The translations under genes and the position numbers were made by a program. 64,000 nucleotides of DNA from Hsuehochloa calcarea (lineage: Eukaryota > Streptophyta > Magnoliopsida > Poales > Poaceae), in the NCBI GenBank assembly GCA_036346395.1, contig CM070601.1:19341763-19405762 (forward strand), read 5' to 3'. The first letter of the stretch is position 1. Each line of letters opens with the position of its first letter. A model generated the notes under the pieces. The model saw only the letters and a program-made list of their open reading frames with translations. It had not been told where the DNA came from and did not search any database. Shown here piece after piece: positions 11,889-22,294 of this stretch.

Positions 11889-14605
11889 GCCGCCACGTCC
11901 TCCCTTGCGCCACATGTCAATGGCTCAAGCCACTTTTCAGTTGAGAAATAATTTCGACCGAAATAAAAAAGCCTCGCTGACGTCAGCATGACTCATTAAA
12001 ATCAATTTGTCTTTAGAAAATCAATTCCACAAACTCTGAAATTCCCTAATTTTATCATTTCACGTGTTTTCGAACATCTGGACGTTCGTTTTCCTTCATA
12101 CGAGCTCCGATTCCGTCGATTCAAATTTCTAAATTCATATAAAATCAAGATCTACCTATATACAGTGCAATTATTTAATTTGGAGTTAATTTGAATTTAT
12201 TTGAATTTTAATCGATTATTGGCTCTTTTCGCGTATAGTTTTTGACGACTACGAGGAAATCGATCTTTTTGAATAATTAGATCCTTAAGCATATGAGCAA
12301 GGCAAGTTACAACATTTGATCATATCTGAGCCCATTATTTAAAGTTATTTAATTTTTGTTTTAAACTATTACCACATACTTATTTATACTCGGTTATTTA
12401 AATTCTTGTTTTAAATTATAGTTATGCTTAGATTCTTTGTACCACCAATCTTGACATTAATTCAAACATACCTTGACACCCGAGAGGAAAATCTAGTTTA
12501 TGCAATAGTTCAAACTAGGACATTTTAGAAAAAAAAAAGCTTAGCAGTGCTTAGGCCTGAAATATTTGATTTGGGAATTTGCAGCCAAAGATCAAATGTT
12601 ATTTAAGATGGTATTCATGACATTGGGTTGTCATGGAAATTTGCAAATGCTTTGGAAACTGAAATAAAAGGAAAAGTTAGTTTGTACTTGTGCGAAATGG
12701 TTGGTTGGTGGGTGCATGTTTATGCACAGGCTCAATTCAAGTATGGATTGAGTCCTAGGGGTTAATGTGGAAGTTGCCCAAGTCAGTTAAGTACCGGTCT
12801 TCGAGCGCATTTTGCTAAGCTCCATCGTACAACCACATGTCATGTGTGAGCAGGACCTGACCAACTAATTTATCATGCTCTAGCATTATGCCCGCAGGCT
12901 GTTTTTAGGTTTGTGCAGACTATGGTATCGATTCCATGTATGTTGGGGTTTGCTCCGGTCAATGGTATAAATTCCATATCTAGACAACCTTCCCCCATAA
13001 AGGTGAGCCCTGGGTCGATGGTAATTGACGTCCATGACTTGGGATTGAGCTCAACGGGTGGGTTGGTGTTAGAGCATGGTATTATAAAGGTCTTGTGATA
13101 ATCGCTTAGTCGCACACCCAAGGAAGCATGTTATGGCCGATATTATAAGTTGATTATCTCATGTGTGTCAAGTTGTACACCTCTGCAGAGTGTAAAACTA
13201 TTCGAATAGACGTGTCCACAGTCATGGACATGCTGAGCAAGGCCACTCAAAATTAGACTTTGATTTTGTTTTTAAAATGAATTTAACAAATGTTTTAGGA
13301 TGGTTAATCCTTGTGGAAAATTGGGTGGGTAAGCATGTGATAGGAGGGTATCATTCACCAGAAATGTATGGAGGTTATTCTACTATAAAACTTGAGAATT
13401 TAGAAAATAAATTTTAGTTATAGAATAACTGCTTTGAAACTTAGTTAAGATATTGAAAAAGAAAACATTACTTTATGCAAAATCAACCCTATAAATCATC
13501 ATTTATCATACTCTCATGCATTATAATCTGTTATTGTGTGTAACTTGCGAAGAACATTCATTTGTACTCACCTTACGTAATGAAATATTGTTCAGGTGAG
13601 GAATACTACGAGGACGAGAACTTGACGACTAGGCTACGCCCTCAAACGATTACCTATGGTGAATTATGTGGTCTACCTTATTACTGCTTACGCTGTATTT
13701 TGCTTTATGTATTATGACCCTTTGTAATAAACTTAAATTATTATTAATGAATCGTGTATTATGGTTGTGCTATCACCTTTTATTTGACTGTGTACACTAG
13801 CTACTGATTATGAGACTAGTGTAGAATGCATAGATGATTTGGGATCCTTCGCTCCTGGGTTCGACAGTTGGACTGATGGAGAATGATCATGGGCTGGGCT
13901 AAATAATAGAAAATGATTAAGAGATAGCCCAAACAGAGAGAAGAGAGTTTTCTCTTGAGGAGCCCGGGACTCGGTTTTTAGAGAGGAGGAAAAGAAAGAG
14001 TTTGGTGTCAGCGGTTGAGAGGTACGGAGAAAGGCTTATGAATTTTCTAGGATTTTGGAAGTGGAAAGGAACTTCTGGCAAAGAGAAAACTCAAGCAAAA
14101 ACTGAGAAAACTGCTACCATCTCGAACAAATACAAAGGAAAACTCGAACAGAAGATTAAGAGATTTTCGCAAAATTTACGTAGAATTTGGAAAATTTTGG
14201 GATGTCACACAGAACAATAGCTTTTTCTTTTTTCTTTCTTTCATTTTTATTTTTTGATTTCCTTTTTCGCGGAATTTGTCTTTTTTTTATTTCTCCATGT
14301 GTAGATAAAAAAATAGATTTGGAATTTTGTGGTATCATGCTTAATTTTGTGTAAATGCTACCAAATTGTTTCATAATTTTTATGACCGTTTGTAACGTAT
14401 TTCAAGGAGGGAATTATGGAGTCGGCATTAGGGTGCGTGGAAATGGATTACAGCCCAATTGAAATACAAACTTACAGTCCTGCTATGATGAACTAAGTGT
14501 ACTGCTATGCATATTTTTAACTTAATTTTCCTTTTTAAACTAAACAAAATTTGGGTTGTTACAATATATGATGAACTAAGTGTACTGCTATGCATATTTT
14601 TTTGA

Positions 14606-14705
14606 GACATGTATCTACTTATTATCGAACTATGTATGTCATTAATGAACTAAGTGACATGTATCTACTTATTATCGAACAATGTATGTCATTAATGAAC
14701 TAAGT
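14606..14705. repeat. 50-bp tandem repeat, two copies, inside the hAT element
   Basis: The units 14606-14655 and 14656-14705 begin GACATGTATC, end GAACTAAGT and differ at one base. Degenerate ATGAACTAAGTG copies flank them (14480-14520, 14569-14600, 14706-14825). A 33-bp direct repeat (GATGAACTAAGTGTACTGC...) also occurs at about 14486 and 14569. Confidence 0.85.
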
Positions 14706-15341
14706 ATGATGAACTAAGTGTGAACTAAGTTTTATGTATGTGATGAACTAAGTGTGAATGTGTGATGATTTATGAGTTATGAGCTAAATATGGTAAACTA
14801 AGTGTCATGGCTATGATGAACTAATTAATGCAGCTTGTAAGTGCCAATGTTATATGTGCTTACTGAAAATATGAACAATTCATGAATGTTTGGATCAAAT
14901 AAACTAGTTATATGTTTCCATTAATTTCTAGCGTACAATTTAAGAGGTTTTCATGTTTCGAAAAATATCCATGACCGTATTCGTTTCGATTCGTATTCAC
15001 TCCGTATTTATATCGACATAATTCATATTCGTATTTGTATCTGGTATATTTGTATTCGTATCTGCATCCAGAAGAAAAAAACAAATATAGCAGAGCCATT
15101 ATCCGTCCATACTCGATCTGTTTTCACATCTACTTCTGAAGGTACGCGACTAAGTGATTATCACAGGGACTTTACAAAGCTCCTTCTTAATCTAGTTCTG
15201 CCCGCTAAGATTTCAACATTGAATGTCTCACCGACCAGACAGAGCCTCCCTGTTGCGCCGTTGTGAGTATATTTACCCCGTAACTCACGCTTCCACGATA
15301 GAACCGAAATTAAGATATTGCTAAGTAATTAGCGTGTCTAT

Positions 15342-17965
15342 CCCATCTATCCGTCCGTTTTTCTGAGTTTTGAAAATTTTAAAGAGAACCATTTGCTTCT
15401 ATTTGCCAAAAACTTAATTTGAACATATGGTAGTCGCCATCGCTTTCGCCGCCGTCGCCTCTCTCTCTTCCCACCGTCCGTCGAAATCGGACGGCGCTTC
15501 GCTTCTCCTCCTCGCCGCGCCTCCCCTTCCGCCGCCGTCCGACAAATCGGATGGCGCCGCTTCATCTTCCGTCGCCGCGCCCTTCCTCTTCTCACCGTCC
15601 GATCAAAATCGGACGCCGCTCGCTTATCTTCCTCCGCGCCTCCGCCTTCTCAACCGTCCGTCGAAATCGGACGGCTCTCTTCATCAGCGCCTCCTCGCTC
15701 CCCACCGTCCGTCGCAATCGGACGGCTCCCGCTGCGTTCTCCCGCGTTCGCCGCTCTCCCACGTCGCGCGCGCGCCTCCGCCATGCGAATCCCGCCGTCC
15801 TGCTCTCGCTCGCCTCTCGCGCGAATCCCGCCGCCCATCCCGTCCGTCGCCGCCGCCACCACGCCAGCGCTTATCCGCGCGCTGCCGCCGCCTCTCCGCG
15901 CCTCCGCGCGCGCGACTCTCTCGCCTTTAAATAGCGCCCGGTCTTCTCCCCTCTCCTCTCTTTTCCCTCCTCGGCGCCTCCTCGCCGCCGTTCTCCCGTA
16001 GCGCCGCCGCCACCCCTCCGCCTCCGCCGCCTCTCCCTCGGCTCGTGGCGCCGCGCCTCTCCGTCTCTCTCTCTCTCTCTCTCTCGCCGCCCATGGGACC
16101 GAGCCCACGTGGCCGCCAGCGTCGGCCAGCGTCAAGACTCCTCGGCGCGTGGCGTGCGTGTGTGCTAGCATACCGACGCGCAGAATCGGAATTTTCAGTT
16201 GGAAAATAAATCCGAAAATCCGAAAACCCTAATTCTATCATTTCATGTGATTTTCCAACTTCTTTTGGCCATAACTTTCACATCCGAACTCCGATTTGGG
16301 TGATCCAAATTTCTAAATTCATATAAATTCATCCTCTTTCATTTGGTACTGGTTTTGTAATTTTTGGAGTTTATTTGGTGCTGTTTTATTTATTATTGCT
16401 ATTCTCGCACGTGTAGATTCCGGCGTTTCGGAAGATTTCTTCGACCCGACGACCGAAGACCCTCTCCTCGTCAACGAAGGCAAGTCGTAGGCCTTTGACC
16501 ATGTTGAACCCATTTTACAAATGTATATTGCTTTAAATTATCATGCATGGCTAGTTTTATTAAAAATGGTTTTGGGAGTAGATAATTACCAAATTGCCAT
16601 TATGCCTCCTTGATGAATTGAAAATGAAATGTCTCCTTGAATGACATATATCCTTGAACACCTTAGGATGGTTAATACTAGTTGGACATAATTGTATACC
16701 AACTTGGGAGCGATATTGCTTAGACATGCTTTAGTTACCGCGAGACTTTCGATCACATGTTCAATGATTATTGAAATTTGACTAATGGAACTATGGAGCA
16801 GTGGTGTGAGGCCACTTTTATTAAAAGATATTGTGCCATGGCGAGGATTGCCATTTGGTCGGGATTGAACAAAAATGATTTATGCTCGGGCTTGAGGTAG
16901 GGAGCTAGAGTGGGTGCGTAATGCACATTGGGTTGTGGTAGACTTGTCCGAGCGATCAACTAAGGACTTAACTTTGCAAGTCATTGATCCGGTCACCTCG
17001 TGCAACCATAAGTCCGGTATGGGACGAACTCGCCAATTAATTAGGAAAGTTTTGAGTCGGTTCTGTTGTGGTACATTTATTGGCGCAAGAGGGGTGTGAT
17101 GGCGAAACCTTAGCGCGTAACCGAGGCAAAATGGAACTTTGTAAAAGCCTTGTCACGTGCTCTAGACTACTCACCTAAGGAAGTGGCGGTGGTATCGACG
17201 GATGCCAAACAAACTAGAGAATTCGTGTCTTGTGGGTAAAGTCGCACAACCTCTGCAGAGTGTCAAAAATCTATTCGAATAGCCGTGTCCCCGATTCACG
17301 GACATGCACAGTGATTTCGCGCAAGGGGTAGCATTTTCAAAAATGTGGTTTGGTTCGATGGAAAGGTTTGGTTGGAATGGTTGGGAAGTGAGCGGATGTT
17401 CACCGCTTGATTCAAAAGAACTTGGTTATCTATGTATTATTCTTTTAAAATCTCGCTTGCAATCTAATTATTGTATTTATTGTTAAACTTGCTTTACGCA
17501 AATTAGCCATAAAGCCATTCTTGTTTAAGCTTTGGCATGAATACTATGTGCATACATTTCTCTCGACTTCTTGAGTACTTTATGTACTCACGGCTTTATG
17601 CCCTTTGTTGATCGGTCCAATGGAAGAATCGGAAATATTGAGTTCTACGAAGAAGGCTACTTTGAAGACTTCGAACTAGGTCACGTCCTCCACTCGATTG
17701 CTGTGGGCATGTCGATTGGGCTCCACGTGTTTTGAGATTTCATTGCGGATACTCTGTTGTTGCTAAGCCCGTGAGGCGACTTTTTGTAAGAACCTTGACC
17801 ATAAGGTCTTTGCCGTTTTAATTAATATTACTTTGTCCGCTTCATTAGTTCGTTGTTGAATGGTTATGATTACATCATTGTTGCAAGCTGCGAGCTAGCT
17901 ACGATCATGGGACTAGCTTGGTATGCACAGAGGGTCTCGGGGTTGTGTGACACCGGGGTCCGACA
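15342..17965 (+). repeat. 5' LTR of the large gypsy element
   Basis: It aligns with 22295-25145 through most of its length (for example 16190-17445 against 23752-25000). It ends at CCGACA just before the PBS. Relative to the other LTR it lacks about 350 bp after the AAAACTTAATTTG segment. U3 carries five CCGTCCG/CGGACGG palindromes (15474-15725) upstream of a TTTAAATAG TATA-like box (15926-15934) and a CT microsatellite (about 16066-16085). The shared palindromic block lies at 17231-17307. The left edge is blurred: TATCCGTCCG replaces the expected TGTAGCGTCCCG. Confidence 0.8.
15474..15725. promoter_or_regulatory. Array of five short palindromes in LTR U3
   Basis: Inverted repeats with 7-bp arms CCGTCCG/CGGACGG and a 6-7-bp loop start at 15474, 15535, 15595, 15654 and 15705, some with one arm mismatch. 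Spacing is 50-61 bp and the DNA between them is otherwise unlike. The array sits about 200 bp upstream of the TATA-like box. A homologous array occurs in the 3' LTR (23027-23274). Function is unknown; a binding-site cluster is my inference. Confidence 0.7.
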
Positions 17966-17970
17966 GGAGA

Positions 17971-17983
17971 TGGTATCGAGCCA
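17971..17983 (+). other. Primer-binding site (tRNA-iMet)
   Basis: TGGTATCGAGCC lies 5 bp inside the 5' LTR end and is one small deletion away from TGGTATCAGAGCC, the usual plant initiator-tRNA PBS. It sets the element's orientation as plus. Confidence 0.8.
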
Positions 17984-18599
17984 TATCGATATGGGACGTA
18001 GCCTTTAGTTAGATTGGTCGTCTTAGTCAAAAATTCAAAATATATTTTCTAAATCAAACCAAGCAATTAACTTGACTAGAAATTCTTCTCTCATCTTATT
18101 CTGTTCTTTCTCGCCTTGTTCTATTCTTTTCTTCTCATCTTACCCTCTTTATATCATTCTTGAGTTCTTTCATCTTATCTTTTCTGGAACTTGGTTTTCA
18201 AATTTAAATTTGACTCCCTCATCTCTTGATTATCCCTAGGATCGAGCCCTTCAAGATCAAGCAATGGAAGTCTTGGAAGCTCAAGTCCCGCCGTCTGTTC
18301 CAAGTTGGCCCTCCATAAAGATTAGATTGATAGCTGCCCTCCCTAGTTTTAGAGTTGTTTAGTCTGCGTAATAGTGCTTTTGTGCTTAAGTGTCTCTTTC
18401 TTGTTTGCTTCTTGATAGCTTTCCGGCTATCCGTTCGTTGGGTAAAACCAACTTTGCCCGCATTAGGTTGATCCATCTATCTCCCTTGTTTCTTACTCAT
18501 CTAAATGCTTTTCCCTCTCACCTATTGTGCTTTCTCCCTCTCATCTATGAAACCTGTGAAGAATTATTGCAAAATGGATCAAACCCGTAAGTCCCTTGG

Positions 18600-20128
18600 A
18601 AGCTACTCTTGCTGGAGATAACCAATATGTTTTGATGCCAACATAGGTAGCTTTGGAGAATCTTCGATAAGGCCGATTTTGAGATTTAACCTGATATATG
18701 CAAGAAGTTATTGTGGATACCAGAATATGATAATGGGTATGCCTTGATTATAAATGGTTTAAAGAGTAGCATATTGGTGGATTATATAAATCGTGGAGTA
18801 AAGTGATCAGAGAGGAAAATCTTGATTAATCTTGAAGGATAAAAGAATCTGAAGTGCTGATTTGATTATTAGGAGAAGTTGTATTTAAATTGAATCTTGA
18901 GCTGGTTATAATGTCGGTTGGATATTTGGAATTGAGAAATTGTGCAGAAGAGGCACAGAGTAGAATGCGAAGAGAATTGGATTTTTCATATCGATTGATG
19001 ATGTTAATTTTGGGAGAATTGGTTGGATCTTGGTTGGATTGTAGAAATGCATGATTACTAGATTGTAGAATTAAATTATTATTGATATGAGATTATGGAA
19101 GATTGGATTATAGAAAAGTATCTTGGATGAATTACAGAAATTGATCCTGATTGGATTATGGAAATATGATTGTGAAATTTGGGTTATAGAAATCTGATTT
19201 GCTAGATGATGGATTACAGAATATATTATGATTGGATTTGGATTAAAGGATTACCTGATTGTTAAGGATTTGGATTATATGATCGCCAATTCTTGACGAT
19301 GATTGTGGTGGATTATGTTGAATCAAGAAGAATGGAATGAATTGAGTATATTGGTCACATTGGATTCAATTGGATGTGGTTGAATAGAGAAATTGGGATT
19401 TGAAAGAAATTTTGGTTGGATTATAGAGATACGTCTTGATCGGATTATAGAATTGCGCATTTGTGGAGATTGGATTATGCAAACAGATGATTGTTGGATA
19501 TTGGAATTTATGATTGACATATATATTACTGATATCGGAGTTGGTCCAAAATAATTGTTGGATTGATGAACATCTACAGGTATTGGAGTTGGACTGAATA
19601 AATGTTGGATAAATGGTGATACAATAATTGGCGGATTAAATTTGAATTTGGGATGGCAAGCAGTCTTTTGGAAGGTTCTAAAATTGAGATATTGGATTGG
19701 TATAAAGAAATTCTGAGGGTTACAATTGATGAATTTGCTTGAGGAAATTTAGTGGATAATGTTGTGGATTTAGTCAATAATTTTGGAGGAAGCAATTGCG
19801 TGAATATAACCTTTGGAAGAATTTTGTTTCAAAAAGGATAAAAAGAAGTTAGCGTGATCTTGGAGTTTATCCGATCGGAAGAGGCGACTATGGCCACTAG
19901 ATTTCATGGATTTAGGCAGAAAAGGAATCTTGCGATCAAAGTGGTGAATTTGCTGGATTATTTAAAACTTATGCCAAAGAAGGATGTGTGAATCATGTTG
20001 GTGTATCGAGAATGTGATTAAATGATTGGATTGTAATTGGGTGACCTTATGACATGCTGGATTGGTAGATTTCGATAATAATGAGCATTGGATTCACAAT
20101 TTGGAAGATAAGTTTGATAGCTTCTTAG
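18600..20128. other. Non-coding GGATTA-rich internal segment
   Basis: About 1.5 kb lies where gag, protease and the RT amino-terminus should be. It has no open frame of note on either strand. It is dominated by degenerate copies of GGATTATAGAAAT and GATTGTAGAAAT at irregular 20-50-bp spacing (densest at 19030-19530). No retroviral domain is visible. It may be a decayed satellite-like expansion or a captured sequence. Confidence 0.6.
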
Positions 20129-20189
20129 TTGGCACCCGAACATAGTTGTAAACCCATTCGGCATCGCTTTCCCATAATGGAGCTACCAC

Positions 20190-22215
20190 TGCAATTCGAG
20201 AGATGTGCAACACGTTCAGTTGAGCGCAATAGAAGGATTCTCCAAAATAGCAAGATCCTCACTCAATTTGTTGAAGAAAGAAAAGAAATCGCTTGGACAA
20301 CAGTTGTGAGCAAAGTTTTCAAGAGTTGAAGAAGCGTTTGACCACAGCTCCGGTGTTGATTTTGCCCGACGTCCGGAAGGATTTCGAGATTTTCTGTGAT
20401 GCATCCCGGCAAGGACTTGGTTGTGTCCTGATGCAAGAAAGGAAGGTAGTAGCTTATGCTTCCCGTCAATTGAGGCCTCATGAAGTGAATTACCCCACTC
20501 ACGACTTGGAGTTAGCTGCCGTAGTGCATGCTTTAAAGATATGGCGTCATTACCTTATTGGTAATCGCTGTGAAGTCTATACGGACCATAAGAGCTTGAA
20601 GTACATTTTCACTCAGGCTGATCTTAATATGAGGCAAAGAAGGTGGTTAGAGTTAATAAATGATTATGATATTGGAATCCATTACCACCCAGGCAAAGCT
20701 AATGTTGTGGCAGATGCCTTGAGCAGAAAAGTCTACTGCAATACCCTGACGATCAAGGAAAATCAACCAGCCCTTTATGAAGAGTTCCTGAAGCTCAAGT
20801 TAGAGTTGGTTGAAGAAGGTTACCTAGCTGCCCTAGAAGTTCAACCCACTTTGCGGAATCAGATCATGGAAGCTCAAATCGAAGATGCCAATATTAAGGA
20901 AATCAAGAGCAACATGAAGAAGGGTAAAGCCCTGAGATTTTCAGAAGATGAGCAAGGCACCATTTGGTTTGACAAGCGAATTTGTGTTCCCGATCAGAAA
21001 GAGCTTAAGCAGCTGATACTCAAGGAAGCCCATGAAACTTTGTACTCCATTCACCCTGGAAGGACGAAGATGTACCAAGACCTCAAGGAAATGTATTGGT
21101 GGCCTAGCATGAAGCGTGAGATTGCCGAGTTTGTAGCTCAGTGTGATGTCTGTCAGCGTGTAAAAGCCGAGCATCAAAGACCGGCTGGACTCCTGCAACC
21201 CTTGAAAGTGCCTGAATGGAAATGGGAAGAAATTTGCATGGATTTTATCACTGGTTTGCCAAGGACAAGGTCAGGATATGATTCTATCTGGGTAATTGTG
21301 GATCGTCTAACCAAAGTTGCTTACTTTCTCCCAGTCAAGACTACTTACTCGTGATAGATGCGCGAATTGTACATGGCAAAGATAGTGTGCCAACATGGAG
21401 TCCAAGAAAATCGTGTCGATCGAGGATCCCATTCACCTCAAGATTTTGGCGAAGTTGCACGTGTTTTGGGTACTAATCTAAATTTCATCATCGCTTATCA
21501 TCCCTGACGGATGGACTTACGAAAAGAGTAAATCAAATCCTAGAAGATATGTTAAGGGCTTGTGCCTTAGCAAATCGCACCGATTGGGATCAAATGCTAC
21601 CTTATGCGAGTTTTCCTACAACAACAATTACAGTCAAGCCTCAGTGTCTCCATTTGAAGCTCTTTACTAAGAAAATGCGAGAACACCCTTGTATTGGAAT
21701 GAAGTAGGCGAAAGACAAGTGTTTGGGCGAGATATTTTGGAAAAAGCCAAGAGCAAGTTCGATCAATCGAGAAAGGTCAAAACAGCATGACCAGTGCGAG
21801 AAGAGTTATCGCGATAACCGTCGCCGAGATCTAGCTTCAGACTGGTGATCTTGTGTACTGAAGGTGTCGCCTCTCAAAGGATCGTCGTTTGAGTAAGTGG
21901 AAAGCTTGCACCAAGGTACATCGGACCTTTCGATCCTAGCCCAAGAGGAGAAGTCGCTACGGTTGGAGCTCCGCCTCGGTATCGGATGTGCATAATGTCT
22001 TCCTCGTGTCACAGCTGAAGAAGTGTTTGCGTGTGCCCGAAGAGCAGATGCCAATGGAAGCAATTGCCCTGCAGGAAGACCTCACCTACAAGGAGCATCC
22101 CATCAAGATCTTGGAAGTAGCAGAGCGAGTGACAAGAAGCAAGATCATCCGTTTCTGCAAGGTCCAGTGGAGCAACCACACCGAAGAAGAAGCCACTTGG
22201 GAAACGAGAAGATAG
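20190..22215 (+). pseudogene. Gypsy pol remnant: RT tail, RNase H, integrase, chromodomain-like end
   Basis: The first ~100 bp encode, with frameshifts, the RT thumb region. An uninterrupted frame at 20293-21354 (353 codons) carries RNase H (FCDASRQGLGCVLMQ, YASRQLRPHEVNYPTHDLEL, YTDHKSLKYIF, KANVVADALSRK) and the integrase zinc-binding H2C2 motif (HPGRTKMYQ... CDVCQRVKAEHQ). The integrase core then starts (MDFITGLPRTRSGYDSIWVI) and is broken by TGA at 21354. From 21355 to about 22000 the core (HGVQENRVDRG, TAYHP-equivalent, SPFEALY-like) survives only as fragments in shifting frames. The end (VHNVFLVSQLKKCLRVPEEQ...) reads again at 21988-22215 and closes with a chromodomain-like VQWSNHTEEEATWE. 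It cannot be functional. Confidence 0.88.
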
Positions 22216-22278
22216 CATGAAGGCTGAGTTTCCCCAACTATTCTCTAGTCAGCCTGAATCTCGGGGTCGAGATTCCCT

Positions 22279-22294
22279 TTAAGAGGGGTAGGTT
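22279..22294 (+). other. Polypurine tract
   Basis: TTAAGAGGGGTAGG immediately precedes the 3' LTR start (TGTAGCGTCCCG), the usual place for plus-strand priming. Confidence 0.75.

Larger units (their letters stand above)
8469..13866 (+). mobile_element. Outer solo LTR (about 3.4 kb without the nested insert)
   Basis: The element begins TGTAACATCCC and ends TTCGACA, so it has TG..CA termini. It is flanked by GCTGG (8464-8468) and GTTGG (13867-13871), a 5-bp duplication with one mismatch. No PBS, PPT or coding region is present, so it is a solo LTR left by recombination. It contains a (GT)n tract, a GC-rich Pro/Arg-coding-like stretch on both strands (8800-9850), and near its 3' part the palindromic block CTCTGCAGAG..TTCGAATAG (13165-13233). 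It is interrupted at 9859-11888. Confidence 0.82.
8257..15132. mobile_element. Ac-like hAT transposon (non-autonomous), split by nested solo LTRs
   Basis: The left end TAGGGGTGAAAACG and the right end, whose reverse complement is TAGATGTGAAAACAG, are Ac/Tam3-type hAT terminal inverted repeats. Flanking 8-mers CTTCTGCA (8249-8256) and CTTCTGAA (15133-15140) match at 7 of 8 positions, as expected for a hAT duplication. Without the nested LTRs the element is about 1.47 kb. It has no transposase-like reading frame. Its right half holds ATGAACTAAGT-type repeats. AT-rich subterminal sequence near both ends repeats variants of GTATTCG, typical of hAT transposase-binding regions. Confidence 0.8.

Noticed and set aside
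13872..14208. Another inverted LTR start (reverse complement begins TGTGTGACATCCC) inside the hAT element
   Set aside because: The edge looks LTR-like, but no other terminus, duplication or partner copy could be found.
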